Positions 8,362 to 17,526 of a DNA stretch of 64,000 nt are shown here, in pieces. Positions within the stretch are counted from its first letter, which is position 1, and the number at the start of each line of letters is the position of its first letter. A program made the translations under genes and the position numbers. The stretch is from UBA1181 sp045113275 (GTDB lineage Bacteria > Bacteroidota > Bacteroidia > Bacteroidales > Paludibacteraceae), in assembly GCA_045113275.1 (NCBI GenBank), contig JBGUIU010000323.1:1-64000 (forward strand), written 5' to 3'. The notes beneath the pieces were generated by a model, which saw only the letters and a program-made list of their open reading frames with translations, was not told the origin of the DNA and searched no databases.

Positions 8362-11334
8362 TTATTGTATTACTATCTTTAACGTTTGTTGATTTCCGTT
8401 GTTTTGTAATAGAATGTAATAGACGCCTGTAGGAAGAGGTGTGTAATCGCCAAATCTCAATTGTTTTTTCTCTTTTCCCGTATAGGAAGAACGTAGTTTG
8501 CCATCTGCACCATAAAGATAAACCGTGTAGGTCTCGTCTTTTTGTGGGGTTATTAGCAGATTGATCTTGCCGTCGGAGAGGGATGTTATTCTCATCCATG
8601 AATTGGATGTTGAGACTTCCTGGTGGTAGGTGTCTTCCGTTGGCTCTAATTCCCACCAGTCAATGTTCATTAGGAAGGCACTCTCTCCTGTATAGTTGAG
8701 TGTTAACTTTTGCACTCCATTGGATAGTGTCACATACGAATCTGTCACATACCAGTCGTTCCATCCATCCGTTTTCTCAGGATCTACCGTCAGTTCTCCC
8801 AATAAGGCCCCAGTTGAATCGTGAAGAGAGAGATGACTAGGCTCTTCTGCTTCCGACGCTACATTGGCACGGAATATGTATTTGCCAGCTACGGGTACAT
8901 CTACTAGGTATTGAGACCAGTCGCCATTGTTAATCCATCCTAAGTTGAGCGTACCCACATTATCTGGCTCTATCTGTACGCCCGACATGGAGATATAATC
9001 TTCTGCTTCGATTCTTGCAGGGATAATAATTGGTTCGAATGGTTGATTGGTTAATTTTAGGTTGGCATCGAACGTGTAGGTCTCACCCGCTTTGGTTTCT
9101 ACGATGACTTGGTTGCTTTTATATTGCAGATTCAGTGTACCTCCGCATTGAGACGTGATGGAGACGAACTCCAAGGAGTGGTCGTTCCAAGCCATTGAAT
9201 CGAGCAAGAAACCGCCACGCGCACGAAGTCCGGTTACATGTCCGTTCTCCCATTTAGAAGGTAGGGCAGGGAGGAGTTGTATCTTTCCGTTATGGCTCTG
9301 CATTAACATCTCATTGATACCCGATACAGCTCCGAAGTTACCATCGATTTGAAACGGAGGATGGGCATCAAACATGTTATTATACGTTCTGTCTGGGGTT
9401 AGTAGCATACGGATGAGGTTGTAGGCATGATCTCCGTCGTGTAAACGAGCCCACAGGTTAATCTTCCATGCTAGTGACCACCCTGTTGCAAGATCACCTC
9501 GTTGTCGCAATGTGGTTTTCGCAGCTTCTGCTAACTGAGGTGTCTCATCTACAGTAATCTGCGCACTTGGGAACATACCATACAGATGAGAGACATGTCG
9601 ATGGTCGCTTCTTGGATTGTCCCAATCGTAAAACCACTCTTGCAGTTGTTCGTGTTGACCAATCTTATGTGGAGGCAATCGTTTGATGGAAGCTTGCATC
9701 TTGGCACGTAGTTCTTCATCGACCCCTAATATTTCAGAAGCTTTGATTGTATAATTCCATACGTCACGGATGATTTGAATGTCCATCGTAGGAGCAAAAC
9801 ATACGTAATAGCCACCGTGGTCGTTTTCTGGGGAGCAGCTAGGCGCTGTCACCAGATAGTTTTGACCTGTGATGGGTTCTTCAACCATGCTGTTCAAGAA
9901 GAATTGTGCGGAACCTTTTATCGTAGGGTACACATCCGAGAGGAAATCTATATCTGTCGGGTTGTAGAGATAGTGTTCCCACAGATGGGTACACAGCCAT
10001 CCAGCACCGGTAGGCCATACTCCCCATGTCCCATCAATAGGAGCTGAACAATTCCATAGATCCGTGTTGTGATGTTCCACCCATCCTTCGGAGACTCCCC
10101 AGTGCATCTTTGCTGTTAATTCTCCTTGCGGAACCATCGATTTCACTTTTTCAATTAACGGGATAGCACATTCAGGAAGATTGGCCGATTCGGCTAACCA
10201 GTAGTTCATCTCTAGATTGATGTTGGTGGTGTATTTGCTACCCCATATCGGATTGGTGTCTTTGTTCCATATTCCTTGTAGATTGGCAGGTTGACCACCT
10301 GCACGGGAACTGGCAATCAGCAGATAACGGCCATATTGATAATACAGCTCCACAAAATCAGGATCGTCTGTCGAATTGAAATTCTTGACACGACTGGTTG
10401 TGATATCACCTGCACTTGCATGCGGTTCTCCCAGATCCAATTGGACACGGTTGAAAAGTGACTGATAATCCTTCAGATGATCGTTCACAATTTGCTCATA
10501 GTTCTTCTGTAGCACCTTGCTCATGATCTTTTTTGCACGAGTTCCGGGATTGCCAGAAACATCATTAAAAGAGTTGAAGTTGGTTGCCGTTGTTAAGATT
10601 AATGTGGCTACATTGGCACCTGAGACATTGATTTTATTGTCTGCAAGGGAAACCGTACCACCGTCTGTGATGACAGTCATTCTGTTTTGGAACTTGATAG
10701 CTTCTACCGTTACATCATGCACCAGCGTGTTACCGTCGGATGATAGGTAATTATTTCGATGGGGCGTTGTCATCGTAGCATTGAAAGAAATCTTCCCCAT
10801 TTTGTTGGCCGAAAGCCGTATTACGATGACATGATCTGGATAACTTGCAAAATATTCACGGGTATATTCTACTCCGTTATATGTGTAGGTCGTTTTTGCA
10901 ATGGCGGTACTTAAATCCAACTCGCGATAATAGTTTTGTACGTCAGAATGAGGGAAACTCAGTTCTAAATTACCTACAGGCTGAAAACTTGCTGGCCCAT
11001 AGCCGATCATGTTATCGTTGACGAGGGATTCTGCCCTTGCATATTCGCCAGAGAATAATGCATTGCGTACGCTGGTGAGACAATCAGCAGCGTTCATTTT
11101 GTTGTTATGGTTGGGTTTGCCTGACCATACGGTACTTTCGTTCAATCCTATAATATCTTTTGTTACACCGCCATAAATCAGACCACCCATGTAGCCGTTG
11201 CCAATGGGAAGTGCATCCGTGAAACTATTGCCTGCATCTGAATTATACCAAAGCACCATCGGCTTGGCTTCCATACAAATAGAGAATCCTGCCATTAGCA
11301 AAACTCCACAAAAAATTTTGAATAAGTGTACCAT
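8362..11334 (-). CDS. GH95 alpha-L-fucosidase with CBM6 and T9SS sorting domain
   Basis: 990 aa from the ATG at 11334 (an in-frame TTG six bases upstream is less likely). A signal peptide covers about 1-24 (hydrophobic core, then MEAKP). The GH95 N-domain begins LWYNSDAG...ALPIGNGYMGG. Catalytic-region motifs known from Bifidobacterium AfcA are visible: NINLEMNYW (near residue 370, the two Asn that position water), SPEND (near 503, candidate general acid Glu) and FQIDGNFG (near 664, candidate Asp). A CBM6-like carbohydrate-binding module follows (about 770-900: ARIEAEDY, NNGDWSQY, IDWWELE), then a T9SS C-terminal sorting domain (about 905-990) ending in YILLQNNGNQQTLKIVIQ. It should remove alpha-1,2-linked L-fucose from host or plant glycans at the cell surface. 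The CBM6 plus sorting tail make it longer than plain GH95 enzymes. It converges on the AraC gene with 142 bp between them. Confidence 0.93.
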   Translation of the reverse strand: MVHLFKIFCGVLLMAGFSICMEAKPMVLWYNSDAGNSFTDALPIGNGYMGGLIYGGVTKDIIGLNESTVWSGKPNHNNKMNAADCLTSVRNALFSGEYARAESLVNDNMIGYGPASFQPVGNLELSFPHSDVQNYYRELDLSTAIAKTTYTYNGVEYTREYFASYPDHVIVIRLSANKMGKISFNATMTTPHRNNYLSSDGNTLVHDVTVEAIKFQNRMTVITDGGTVSLADNKINVSGANVATLILTTATNFNSFNDVSGNPGTRAKKIMSKVLQKNYEQIVNDHLKDYQSLFNRVQLDLGEPHASAGDITTSRVKNFNSTDDPDFVELYYQYGRYLLIASSRAGGQPANLQGIWNKDTNPIWGSKYTTNINLEMNYWLAESANLPECAIPLIEKVKSMVPQGELTAKMHWGVSEGWVEHHNTDLWNCSAPIDGTWGVWPTGAGWLCTHLWEHYLYNPTDIDFLSDVYPTIKGSAQFFLNSMVEEPITGQNYLVTAPSCSPENDHGGYYVCFAPTMDIQIIRDVWNYTIKASEILGVDEELRAKMQASIKRLPPHKIGQHEQLQEWFYDWDNPRSDHRHVSHLYGMFPSAQITVDETPQLAEAAKTTLRQRGDLATGWSLAWKINLWARLHDGDHAYNLIRMLLTPDRTYNNMFDAHPPFQIDGNFGAVSGINEMLMQSHNGKIQLLPALPSKWENGHVTGLRARGGFLLDSMAWNDHSLEFVSITSQCGGTLNLQYKSNQVIVETKAGETYTFDANLKLTNQPFEPIIIPARIEAEDYISMSGVQIEPDNVGTLNLGWINNGDWSQYLVDVPVAGKYIFRANVASEAEEPSHLSLHDSTGALLGELTVDPEKTDGWNDWYVTDSYVTLSNGVQKLTLNYTGESAFLMNIDWWELEPTEDTYHQEVSTSNSWMRITSLSDGKINLLITPQKDETYTVYLYGADGKLRSSYTGKEKKQLRFGDYTPLPTGVYYILLQNNGNQQTLKIVIQ

Positions 11335-11379
11335 GCTCAAAACTGCGTTTGCCTCCTGTGTGATTTAACATAAAATTCA

Positions 11380-11408
11380 TTTGGTTTTTATGAACCAAAG
11401 CAAATATA
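11380..11408 (-). promoter_or_regulatory. Putative promoter and small inverted repeat upstream of GH95
   Basis: Minus strand TATATTTG (11401-11408) fits the -7 box, about 67 nt before the ATG at 11334. Just downstream of it, TTTGGTT/AACCAAA (11380-11386 and 11393-11399) forms a 7-bp inverted repeat that could be an operator or a leader hairpin. No clear -33 box. The region 11409-11594 holds nothing else I can support. Confidence 0.4.
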
Positions 11409-11594
11409 AGGTTAGTGCTTTTAAATGCAGGTATAGTGAACGAAATATACAGAAGAATGACACGTAAATACATCGACGCGCTCGTATAACGCTCGTTTTG
11501 GGCCTTCGCTCCTTATTGGTTCGTTATAGTGAGTGATAATGTCGTTGAATAGAGTCTATGATGGATGGTTGTGTGGATTTTATCATAAATTCAA

Positions 11595-11936
11595 TTATGT
11601 TAAATGTTCATATTGAAAATCATCTCCATTCTCTACTTCCTTTGAAGATTGAAATTGCATGTCAAGGCTCCAACAATTCACAAGTTCGATTAGGAGCATA
11701 AGAATCAAGAATAGTTTAAGCCTGATTTTTTCTTTCCATAAGAGGATAGAGAGGTAAATACCTATACCACTTAGAACGGTGCATGTCCACAGCGCCCAAT
11801 CGGGATACCTGAAGCTGAGAAAAGGATGAGAATGATAGTAATAGAGCAGATAAACCATCTCTCTTATCAATTCTGCGTTCACGATTATCGTCAAGCCTGC
11901 TATGATTCTCTTTGTTCTACGACTGACAGCTTTCAT
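11595..11936 (-). CDS. Small hypothetical membrane protein
   Basis: 113 aa from the ATG at 11936; a TTG seven codons further upstream is possible but less likely. Three hydrophobic segments are visible (near RIIAGLTIIVNAELI, WALWTCTVLSGIGIYLSILLW and LKLFLILMLLIELVNCW), with a basic N-terminus (KAVSRRTKR) and an acidic tail (EVENGDDFQYEH). I do not recognise the family. It is a lone gene between the GH95 gene and the T9SS-tail protein at 12125, with no operon partner. Confidence 0.55.
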   Translation of the reverse strand: MKAVSRRTKRIIAGLTIIVNAELIREMVYLLYYYHSHPFLSFRYPDWALWTCTVLSGIGIYLSILLWKEKIRLKLFLILMLLIELVNCWSLDMQFQSSKEVENGDDFQYEHLT

Positions 11937-12124
11937 TGGAGGAATTTGTTTTTGCAAATATAATGAAATTAAATCGTCAATTTACAAGTGAAAAGAAAGC
12001 TGTTGACTATATGTGTTGAAAAACATGAAAATGGAATGATAAAAAAAAGGATTGTTTGATTGGAGTATCCGAAAAAAAACATATATTTGTTTCTATCAAA
12101 ATGTTTAACCTAAATCACCCTGAT

Positions 12125-12469
12125 ATGAAGCATGCTATTGTGATAATCCTAGCCTTTTTTATAGGCTTTCCCTCTGCAGTATTTGGGGTTAGCTTGTCTG
12201 AGAATACTGACAAAGGAGATGAAGACAAAACAACAAATCAGATTGTTGTTTCTCCCAATCCCGCAACGGATCATTTCACGTTGACGGTTTCCTCTTCATT
12301 CGATTTCGTTCTGTTTAGCACCAATGGGAAGCAGATTGTGTCGGCTACAGATTGCTCTTCCATCTATAAAGTAGATGTCTCATCATTAGAGGCAGGAATC
12401 TATATCTTGAATATCATCATAGATGATAATATCTACATGAAAAAAGTTGTCATTTCAAAACAAAAGTAA
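12125..12469 (+). CDS. Minimal T9SS-tail protein (signal peptide plus sorting domain)
   Basis: 114 aa from the ATG at 12125, chosen because a clean signal peptide starts there (MKHAIVIILAFFIGFPSAVFG). In-frame upstream codons at 12056 (TTG) and 12101 (ATG) would put a hydrophilic stretch in front. After a short acidic linker (about 22-40) the rest is a T9SS type A C-terminal domain: VVSPNPATDHFTL, LFSTNGKQI, LEAGIYILNI and a basic end KKVVISKQK. There is no passenger domain, so the role is unknown; a small surface-attached protein or a remnant of a larger one are both possible. It converges on hisS. Confidence 0.7.
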   Translation: MKHAIVIILAFFIGFPSAVFGVSLSENTDKGDEDKTTNQIVVSPNPATDHFTLTVSSSFDFVLFSTNGKQIVSATDCSSIYKVDVSSLEAGIYILNIIIDDNIYMKKVVISKQK

Positions 12470-12477
12470 CAAAAAAG

Positions 12478-12511
12478 AAAAACGCCCCTGATTATACAAA
12501 GAGGGACGTTT
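12478..12511. terminator. Imperfect hairpin between convergent genes
   Basis: AAACGCCCCT and AGGGACGTTT pair with one mismatch around a loop of about 13 nt. It lies between the end of the T9SS-tail gene and the end of hisS, so it could serve both as a terminator. There is no long U-tract. Confidence 0.4.
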
Positions 12512-12561
12512 GATAGTATCTACAGAACATACTCGCAAGTATTACCTGAATTGTCTGATTT

Positions 12562-13929
12562 TCAATTGATTTTCAGAAGGTTTATGACGTCATTAATTGA
12601 ACATAGGTTTTGTTCACCTGTTGTCATGTTTTTCAGCATTACTTTCTGTTCGTTCATTTCTGTTTCTCCGATGATAGCAACATAAGGGATGTTCTTCGCA
12701 TCGGCGTAGCTCATTTGCTTCTTTAGTTTGGCAGGCTCTGGGTATATTTCCGCTGGAATGCCTGCTGCTCGAACTTGATTGATGCAAGTAAGAGCATATT
12801 TGAGTTCTTCTGGTCCGAAAGAGACAAATAAGAGTTTTGTTGTTTGCATCATGTCGGTTGGATAAAGATCCAGTTGGTTGAGGACGTCGTAGATACGGTC
12901 TGCACCAAAAGAGATGCCGACACCAGAGACACCATCTAAGCCAAACACACCTGTCAGGTTGTCGTAGCGACCACCACCGGTGATACTTCCTATTTGAACG
13001 TCTAATGCTTTTACCTCGAAGATGGCACCAGTATAGTAGTTGAGGCCACGAGCCAAGGTTAGGTCGAGCTCCACTTTTGTCTGAACATTTAAAGCTTCAA
13101 TATAAGAAAGGATGGAAGAAATCTCTTCAATACCTTTTAGGCCCGTCTCAGAAGAAGATAGGAATTCGCGGATGGTATTTAGCTTCTCCTTGTTGTTGCC
13201 TTGTAGGAGGATGATAGGCTGAAGTTTGTTGATAGCTTCGGCACTGATCCCTTTGGATGCTAGTTCGGCATTGACATTGTCCAGTCCGATTTTATCCAAT
13301 TTGTCGATGGCAACGGTGATGTCCACGATTTTATCAGCCTCGCCAATCACTTCAGCTATACCTGATAATATTTTTCTGTTATTGATTTTGATGCAGACAT
13401 TTACCTTCAATCTGCGGAAAACTTCGTCCACAATCTGGATAAGCTCCACTTCATTGAGAAGGGAGTCGCTTCCCACTACGTCAACATCACACTGGTAGAA
13501 TTCACGATAGCGACCTTTTTGAGGTTTGTCGGCTCTCCATACAGGTTGAATCTGATAGCGTTTGAAAGGGAATGATATTTTATCTCTGTTCATCACAACG
13601 AAGCGGGCGAAAGGAACAGTTAGGTCATAACGTAATCCTTTTTCCGAAATCTTGTTGATAAGCTTTATTGAGTTGCGAGATTCCAAATCTGCCTGATCCG
13701 TATTTGCCAGATAATCACCAGAGTTTAGGATCTTAAATAGAAGTTTGTCCCCCTCATCACCATATTTCCCCATGAGTGTGGATAAGTTTTCCATTGCAGG
13801 GGTTTCAATCTGTTGAAAACCGTAGAGTCTGAAGACCTCTTTGATCGTATTGAATATGTAATTGCGACGCACCATCTCTATGGGTGCGAAATCTCGTGTT
13901 CCTTTTGGAATTGATGGTTTTGTTGCCAT
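12562..13929 (-). CDS. hisS: Histidyl-tRNA synthetase
   Basis: 455 aa class II aminoacyl-tRNA synthetase that charges tRNA-His. Visible are the N-terminal IPKGTRDFAP, the motif 1 region (IETPAMENL, near 41-49), motif 2 with PVWRADKPQKGRYREFYQ (129-145), the histidine-binding ARGLNYYTGAIFE (293-305) and motif 3 GVGISFGADRIY (336-347). An alpha/beta anticodon-binding domain fills the last ~95 residues. Length and motifs are normal. It is monocistronic on the minus strand, with a -7 box TAATTTTG at 13958-13965, divergent from phoH. Confidence 0.97.
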   Translation of the reverse strand: MATKPSIPKGTRDFAPIEMVRRNYIFNTIKEVFRLYGFQQIETPAMENLSTLMGKYGDEGDKLLFKILNSGDYLANTDQADLESRNSIKLINKISEKGLRYDLTVPFARFVVMNRDKISFPFKRYQIQPVWRADKPQKGRYREFYQCDVDVVGSDSLLNEVELIQIVDEVFRRLKVNVCIKINNRKILSGIAEVIGEADKIVDITVAIDKLDKIGLDNVNAELASKGISAEAINKLQPIILLQGNNKEKLNTIREFLSSSETGLKGIEEISSILSYIEALNVQTKVELDLTLARGLNYYTGAIFEVKALDVQIGSITGGGRYDNLTGVFGLDGVSGVGISFGADRIYDVLNQLDLYPTDMMQTTKLLFVSFGPEELKYALTCINQVRAAGIPAEIYPEPAKLKKQMSYADAKNIPYVAIIGETEMNEQKVMLKNMTTGEQNLCSINDVINLLKIN

Positions 13930-13957
13930 TCTTTTTCTCTTTTGTATTAAACGGGTG

Positions 13958-13965
13958 CAAAATTA
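13958..13965 (-). promoter_or_regulatory. Putative hisS -7 box
   Basis: Minus strand TAATTTTG, 29 nt upstream of the hisS ATG, fits TAnnTTTG. The -33 element is not obvious. Confidence 0.4.
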
Positions 13966-14051
13966 AGAATAATTTATGAATGGGAACTTATTTTATAGTT
14001 TTCTGTTGATAATTTCTTGTGAAAGTTTCAAAAAAAGAGAATACGAATGTC

Positions 14052-14059
14052 TATCTTTG
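14052..14059 (+). promoter_or_regulatory. Putative phoH -7 box
   Basis: TATCTTTG matches TAnnTTTG 37 nt before the phoH ATG. A TTTC-type -33 element near 14026-14029 lies 22 nt upstream. This promoter would drive phoH and perhaps purC. Confidence 0.5.
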
Positions 14060-14096
14060 CACCACCATAATACATTGAATATAAAAATATTCTTGA

Positions 14097-15092
14097 ATGA
14101 TAGAGGAGATACTTTTTATTGAGAATGCTGATCCCGTTGTTTTATACGGTGTGAATAATAGTAATATCGTGACGTTGAGGAATTTATTTCCGAAATTGCG
14201 TATTGTGGCAAGAGGGAATGCGGTGAAGTGTAAAGGTGATGAGCAGGAGGTGAAAGCGTTCGAAGAAGTGTTTAATAAAATAGAACGTCATTGTGCTCAA
14301 TATAATTCGTTGGATGAAGCGACACTTATTGATTATGTTAAGGGAGGAGTCGTAGATACTAAGAGTGAAAAGGATTTAATCATATATGGTGTAAATGGCA
14401 AGCCGATTGTTGCGAGGACACCCAATCAGAAAAAGTTAGTTCAGTTATTTGAAAAACAGGATTTGATATTTGCGGTTGGTCCTGCAGGATCAGGAAAGAC
14501 ATATACAGCGATTGCCTTGGCTGTCAAGGCCTTGAAGAACAAAGAGGTTCGTAAAATCATCTTGAGTCGTCCGGCAGTGGAGGCTGGAGAGAAATTAGGT
14601 TTCTTGCCAGGTGATATGAAAGAGAAGATAGATCCCTATTTGCAACCGTTGTACGATGCATTACAGGATATGATCCATGGAGCTAAGTTGAAGGATTTGA
14701 TGGAGAATGGCACTATTCAGATTGCACCGTTGGCTTTTATGAGAGGACGGACATTGAATGATGCATTCATAATATTGGATGAAGCGCAAAATACGACGAC
14801 GCAACAGATAAAAATGTTCCTGACTCGTATGGGAATGAACAGTAAGATTATTGTTACGGGCGATATGTCGCAGATAGATCTGCCCGCCCATCAGAAATCG
14901 GGCTTGATAGATGCCTTGGATATCTTAAAGAATGTGGAAGGTGTCGCAAAGATTGAATTTGATGTGAGAGATATCGTACGACATCAGTTGGTTCAGCGAA
15001 TTGTTGAGGCTTATGAGAAGGCTGATGAAGTGCGGAAAGAGAAGAGAAAAGAAGCAAAGGAATTGACAGAAGAAGTAAAAATATTAAAATAA
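14097..15092 (+). CDS. phoH: PhoH-family ATPase
   Basis: 331 aa. The Walker A motif GPAGSGKT is at 128-135 and Walker B FIILDEAQ at 224-231. Other PhoH-core motifs are present: SRPAVEAGEKLGFLPGD, PLYDALQDM and VTGDMSQIDLP. A small KH-like N-terminal domain (1-95) and a charged Lys/Glu-rich tail (after 305) flank the core. The family is cytoplasmic, thought to act in RNA metabolism or phosphate-stress physiology; the exact reaction is not settled. The gene is 8 bp upstream of purC and likely co-transcribed with it. Confidence 0.93.
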   Translation: MIEEILFIENADPVVLYGVNNSNIVTLRNLFPKLRIVARGNAVKCKGDEQEVKAFEEVFNKIERHCAQYNSLDEATLIDYVKGGVVDTKSEKDLIIYGVNGKPIVARTPNQKKLVQLFEKQDLIFAVGPAGSGKTYTAIALAVKALKNKEVRKIILSRPAVEAGEKLGFLPGDMKEKIDPYLQPLYDALQDMIHGAKLKDLMENGTIQIAPLAFMRGRTLNDAFIILDEAQNTTTQQIKMFLTRMGMNSKIIVTGDMSQIDLPAHQKSGLIDALDILKNVEGVAKIEFDVRDIVRHQLVQRIVEAYEKADEVRKEKRKEAKELTEEVKILK

Positions 15093-15100
15093 ATATAACA

Positions 15101-16051
15101 ATGGAGAATGCATTAACTAAAACAGATTTCAACTTTCCTAATCAGAAAGGAGTATATCATGGTAAAGTACGTGATGTATATAGTGTTGGCGATGATAAGC
15201 TAGTTATGGTGGCAACTGATAGAATTTCAGCATTCGATGTCATCCTTCCAAAGGGAATACCATTCAAGGGACAAATGTTGAATCAGATTGCAGCTAAGTT
15301 TTTGGATGATACAAAGGATATCTGTCCGAATTGGAAACTAGCTACGCCAGATCCAATGGTGACAGTAGGTATTCGTTGTGAAGGCTTCCCTGTGGAGATG
15401 ATTGTTAGAGGTTATCTTTGTGGAAGTGCTTGGAGAGCCTATAAGAGCGGTGTGAGAGAAATTTGTGGTGTTAAGATTCCTGATGGAATGAAAGAGAATC
15501 AAAAATTCCCTTCACCTATTATTACTCCTACAACAAAGGCTGAGATTGGTAAGCATGACGAGGATATCTCAAAAGAAGAGATCTTGAAACAGGGTCTTGT
15601 CTCAAAGGAAGATTATGAATTGTTGGAGAAATATACATTGGCTTTATTCCAAAGAGGAACTGAAATCGCTGCAAAACGTGGTTTGATTTTGGTAGATACA
15701 AAATATGAGTTCGGAAAAGCTAATGGCACAATCTATTTGATGGATGAGATTCATACGCCAGACTCTTCTCGTTATTTCTATTCAGAAGGTTATCAAGAGC
15801 GTTTTGAAAAGGGAGAGGCTCAGAAGCAGTTGTCTAAGGAGTTCGTTCGTGAATGGTTGATGGATAATGGATTCCAAGGTAAGGCAGGACAGACAGTTCC
15901 TGAGATGACGGATGAGATCGTGAAGTCTATTTCAGACCGTTATATTGAACTATACGAGAATATCGTAGGAGAGAAATTCCAGAAATCAGAGGATTTGTCT
16001 TCTTTGAATCGTCGTATAGAAAATAATGTAATAGCATATTTGAATAAATAA
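15101..16051 (+). CDS. purC: SAICAR synthetase (purine biosynthesis)
   Basis: 316 aa. It joins CAIR and L-aspartate using ATP to give SAICAR in de novo purine synthesis. Family motifs include the N-terminal GKVRDVYSVGDDKLVMVATDR, then SAFDVILPKGIPFKG, the central VRGYLCGSAWRAYKSG, and LVDTKYEFG with MDEIHTPDSSRY, which belong to the ATP and substrate sites. The length fits the longer, yeast-like form rather than the ~240-aa E. coli type. It is followed by a strong hairpin terminator. Confidence 0.96.
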   Translation: MENALTKTDFNFPNQKGVYHGKVRDVYSVGDDKLVMVATDRISAFDVILPKGIPFKGQMLNQIAAKFLDDTKDICPNWKLATPDPMVTVGIRCEGFPVEMIVRGYLCGSAWRAYKSGVREICGVKIPDGMKENQKFPSPIITPTTKAEIGKHDEDISKEEILKQGLVSKEDYELLEKYTLALFQRGTEIAAKRGLILVDTKYEFGKANGTIYLMDEIHTPDSSRYFYSEGYQERFEKGEAQKQLSKEFVREWLMDNGFQGKAGQTVPEMTDEIVKSISDRYIELYENIVGEKFQKSEDLSSLNRRIENNVIAYLNK

Positions 16052-16061
16052 TAAGAACGGA

Positions 16062-16101
16062 AAAAAGGCAGAAAGGGTAGGACATATCCTTTTTGCCTTT
16101 T
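16062..16101 (+). terminator. Rho-independent-type terminator after purC
   Basis: A-rich left arm with AAAAGGCAGAAAGG and right arm CCTTTTTGCCTTTT pair over about 14 bp (one wobble) around a ~10-nt loop. The right arm is T-rich. It lies 10 nt after the purC stop and 12 nt before recF. Confidence 0.7.
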
Positions 16102-16113
16102 GTTATATAGGCG

Positions 16114-17217
16114 ATGTATTTAGAGAGATTACGTGTTTTAAATTACAAAAATTTAGAGGAAGTCGATTTGACTCTTTCTCCTAAAATTAACTGTTTTATA
16201 GGTGATAATGGAGAGGGGAAAACAAATCTGCTTGATGCGGTATATTATCTCTCTTTTTGTAAAAGTCATTCAGTCTCTGTTGATAGTCAGAATATCATGT
16301 ATGATAAAGATTTCTTCATGATTAATGGCACGTATATGCTTGGAAATCAGACAACAGATATTTATTGCGGAATAAAGAGAAGACAGAAGAAACAATTTAA
16401 GAGAGATAAAAAGGAGTATGATAAGCTATCGGATCATATTGGCCTTTTGCCTTTGGTGTTGGTCTCTCCTGCCGATGAAGAGCTGATTCTTGGTGGTAGC
16501 GAAGAACGTCGGAAATTCATCGATGGCTTTATTGCACAATACGATAAAAAATACCTTTCTTATTTGCTGGCATATAAAACATTGTTGACGCAACGAAATG
16601 CAATGATTCGGAATGAAGTGCGGGATTCACTGCTGTATGATACGGTGGAGGAGCAGATGTCGCTGTATGGAACATATATATATGAGCAAAGGACTCGTTT
16701 CATCTCTGAATTCATGCATCATTTCCAGGAATTCCATCAGACTGTTTCGATGGGGAAAGAGTCGGTGAAACTGTTTTATCGTTCTCAGATGCAGGAAACG
16801 GATTCGTTGATGTCATTGATGCAGGGAAGCAGAGAGAAGGATTTCATCGTAGGATATACGACCAAGGGAATTCATAAGGATGACTTGGACATGACAATGA
16901 ATGATCTGCCTATCCGCAAAGTCGGTTCGCAGGGACAAAACAAGACTTATCTGATAGCCCTGAAATTAGCGCAGTTTGATTTTCTAACGAGACTGAAAAA
17001 TGAGAAGCCGATATTGCTGTTTGATGATATATTTGACAAGTTAGATGCCCTTCGTGTTAATCAGATTGTTCAGTTGATGAAGGACAATCGTTTTGGACAG
17101 GTCTTCATCTCAGACACCAATAGGGAACATCTCTCTTCATTGTTGAAAAACATAGATTGTGATTTCCATATATATGGTGTGAAATCAGGTGTTGTGGAAT
17201 TAAAGGAATCTAAATAG
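16114..17217 (+). CDS. recF: DNA replication and repair protein RecF
   Basis: 367 aa SMC-like ATPase that helps load RecA at single-strand gaps. Walker A GDNGEGKT is at 30-37. The ABC-type signature region KVGSQGQNKTYLIALKLAQ and Walker B PILLFDDIFDKLDALR lie in the last third. The first ten residues (MYLERLRVLN) and the FRNY-like YKNLEEVDL are typical. The gene starts 12 nt beyond a terminator and is followed closely by a DUF721 gene, a pairing also common elsewhere. Confidence 0.95.
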   Translation: MYLERLRVLNYKNLEEVDLTLSPKINCFIGDNGEGKTNLLDAVYYLSFCKSHSVSVDSQNIMYDKDFFMINGTYMLGNQTTDIYCGIKRRQKKQFKRDKKEYDKLSDHIGLLPLVLVSPADEELILGGSEERRKFIDGFIAQYDKKYLSYLLAYKTLLTQRNAMIRNEVRDSLLYDTVEEQMSLYGTYIYEQRTRFISEFMHHFQEFHQTVSMGKESVKLFYRSQMQETDSLMSLMQGSREKDFIVGYTTKGIHKDDLDMTMNDLPIRKVGSQGQNKTYLIALKLAQFDFLTRLKNEKPILLFDDIFDKLDALRVNQIVQLMKDNRFGQVFISDTNREHLSSLLKNIDCDFHIYGVKSGVVELKESK

Positions 17218-17223
17218 TCGCAC

Positions 17224-17514
17224 ATGGAACGGCAGGAAGTGAAATCAATCGGAAGCGTGTTGCGGGAGTTGCTGAAGGAAGAACGATTTTCTCAGAAACT
17301 GAACGAGACTCGATTGGTCGCATCATGGGGGAAGGTTGTAGGGGAGACTGTCGGTGCCTATACAGAGAAGATTTACGTGAAGAATAAGATTTTATATGTC
17401 AAGATTACGTTGCCAGCCGTCAAATCAGACTTGATGATGCAGATAGAAGATATAAAACAGAAACTGCATCAGGAGGTTGGGTGTGAAGTAATTGAGGAGA
17501 TTCGTATTTATTAA
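17224..17514 (+). CDS. DUF721 (DciA-like) protein
   Basis: 96 aa, starting 6 nt after the recF stop. The sequence has the DUF721 pattern: an N-terminal SIGSVLRELLKE, the conserved ASWGKVVGE, then VKNKILYVKI followed by VKSDLMMQIEDIKQKL. In many bacteria DUF721/DciA proteins help load the replicative helicase, and neighbourhood with recF agrees with a DNA-replication role. The function here is inferred from family only. Confidence 0.85.
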   Translation: MERQEVKSIGSVLRELLKEERFSQKLNETRLVASWGKVVGETVGAYTEKIYVKNKILYVKITLPAVKSDLMMQIEDIKQKLHQEVGCEVIEEIRIY

Positions 17515-17526
17515 GAAACAAGAAGA

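Noticed and set aside
11335..11473. 76-codon minus-strand frame upstream of and overlapping the GH95 start
   Set aside because: It is out of frame with GH95, overlaps its promoter and signal-peptide region, and has no recognisable features.
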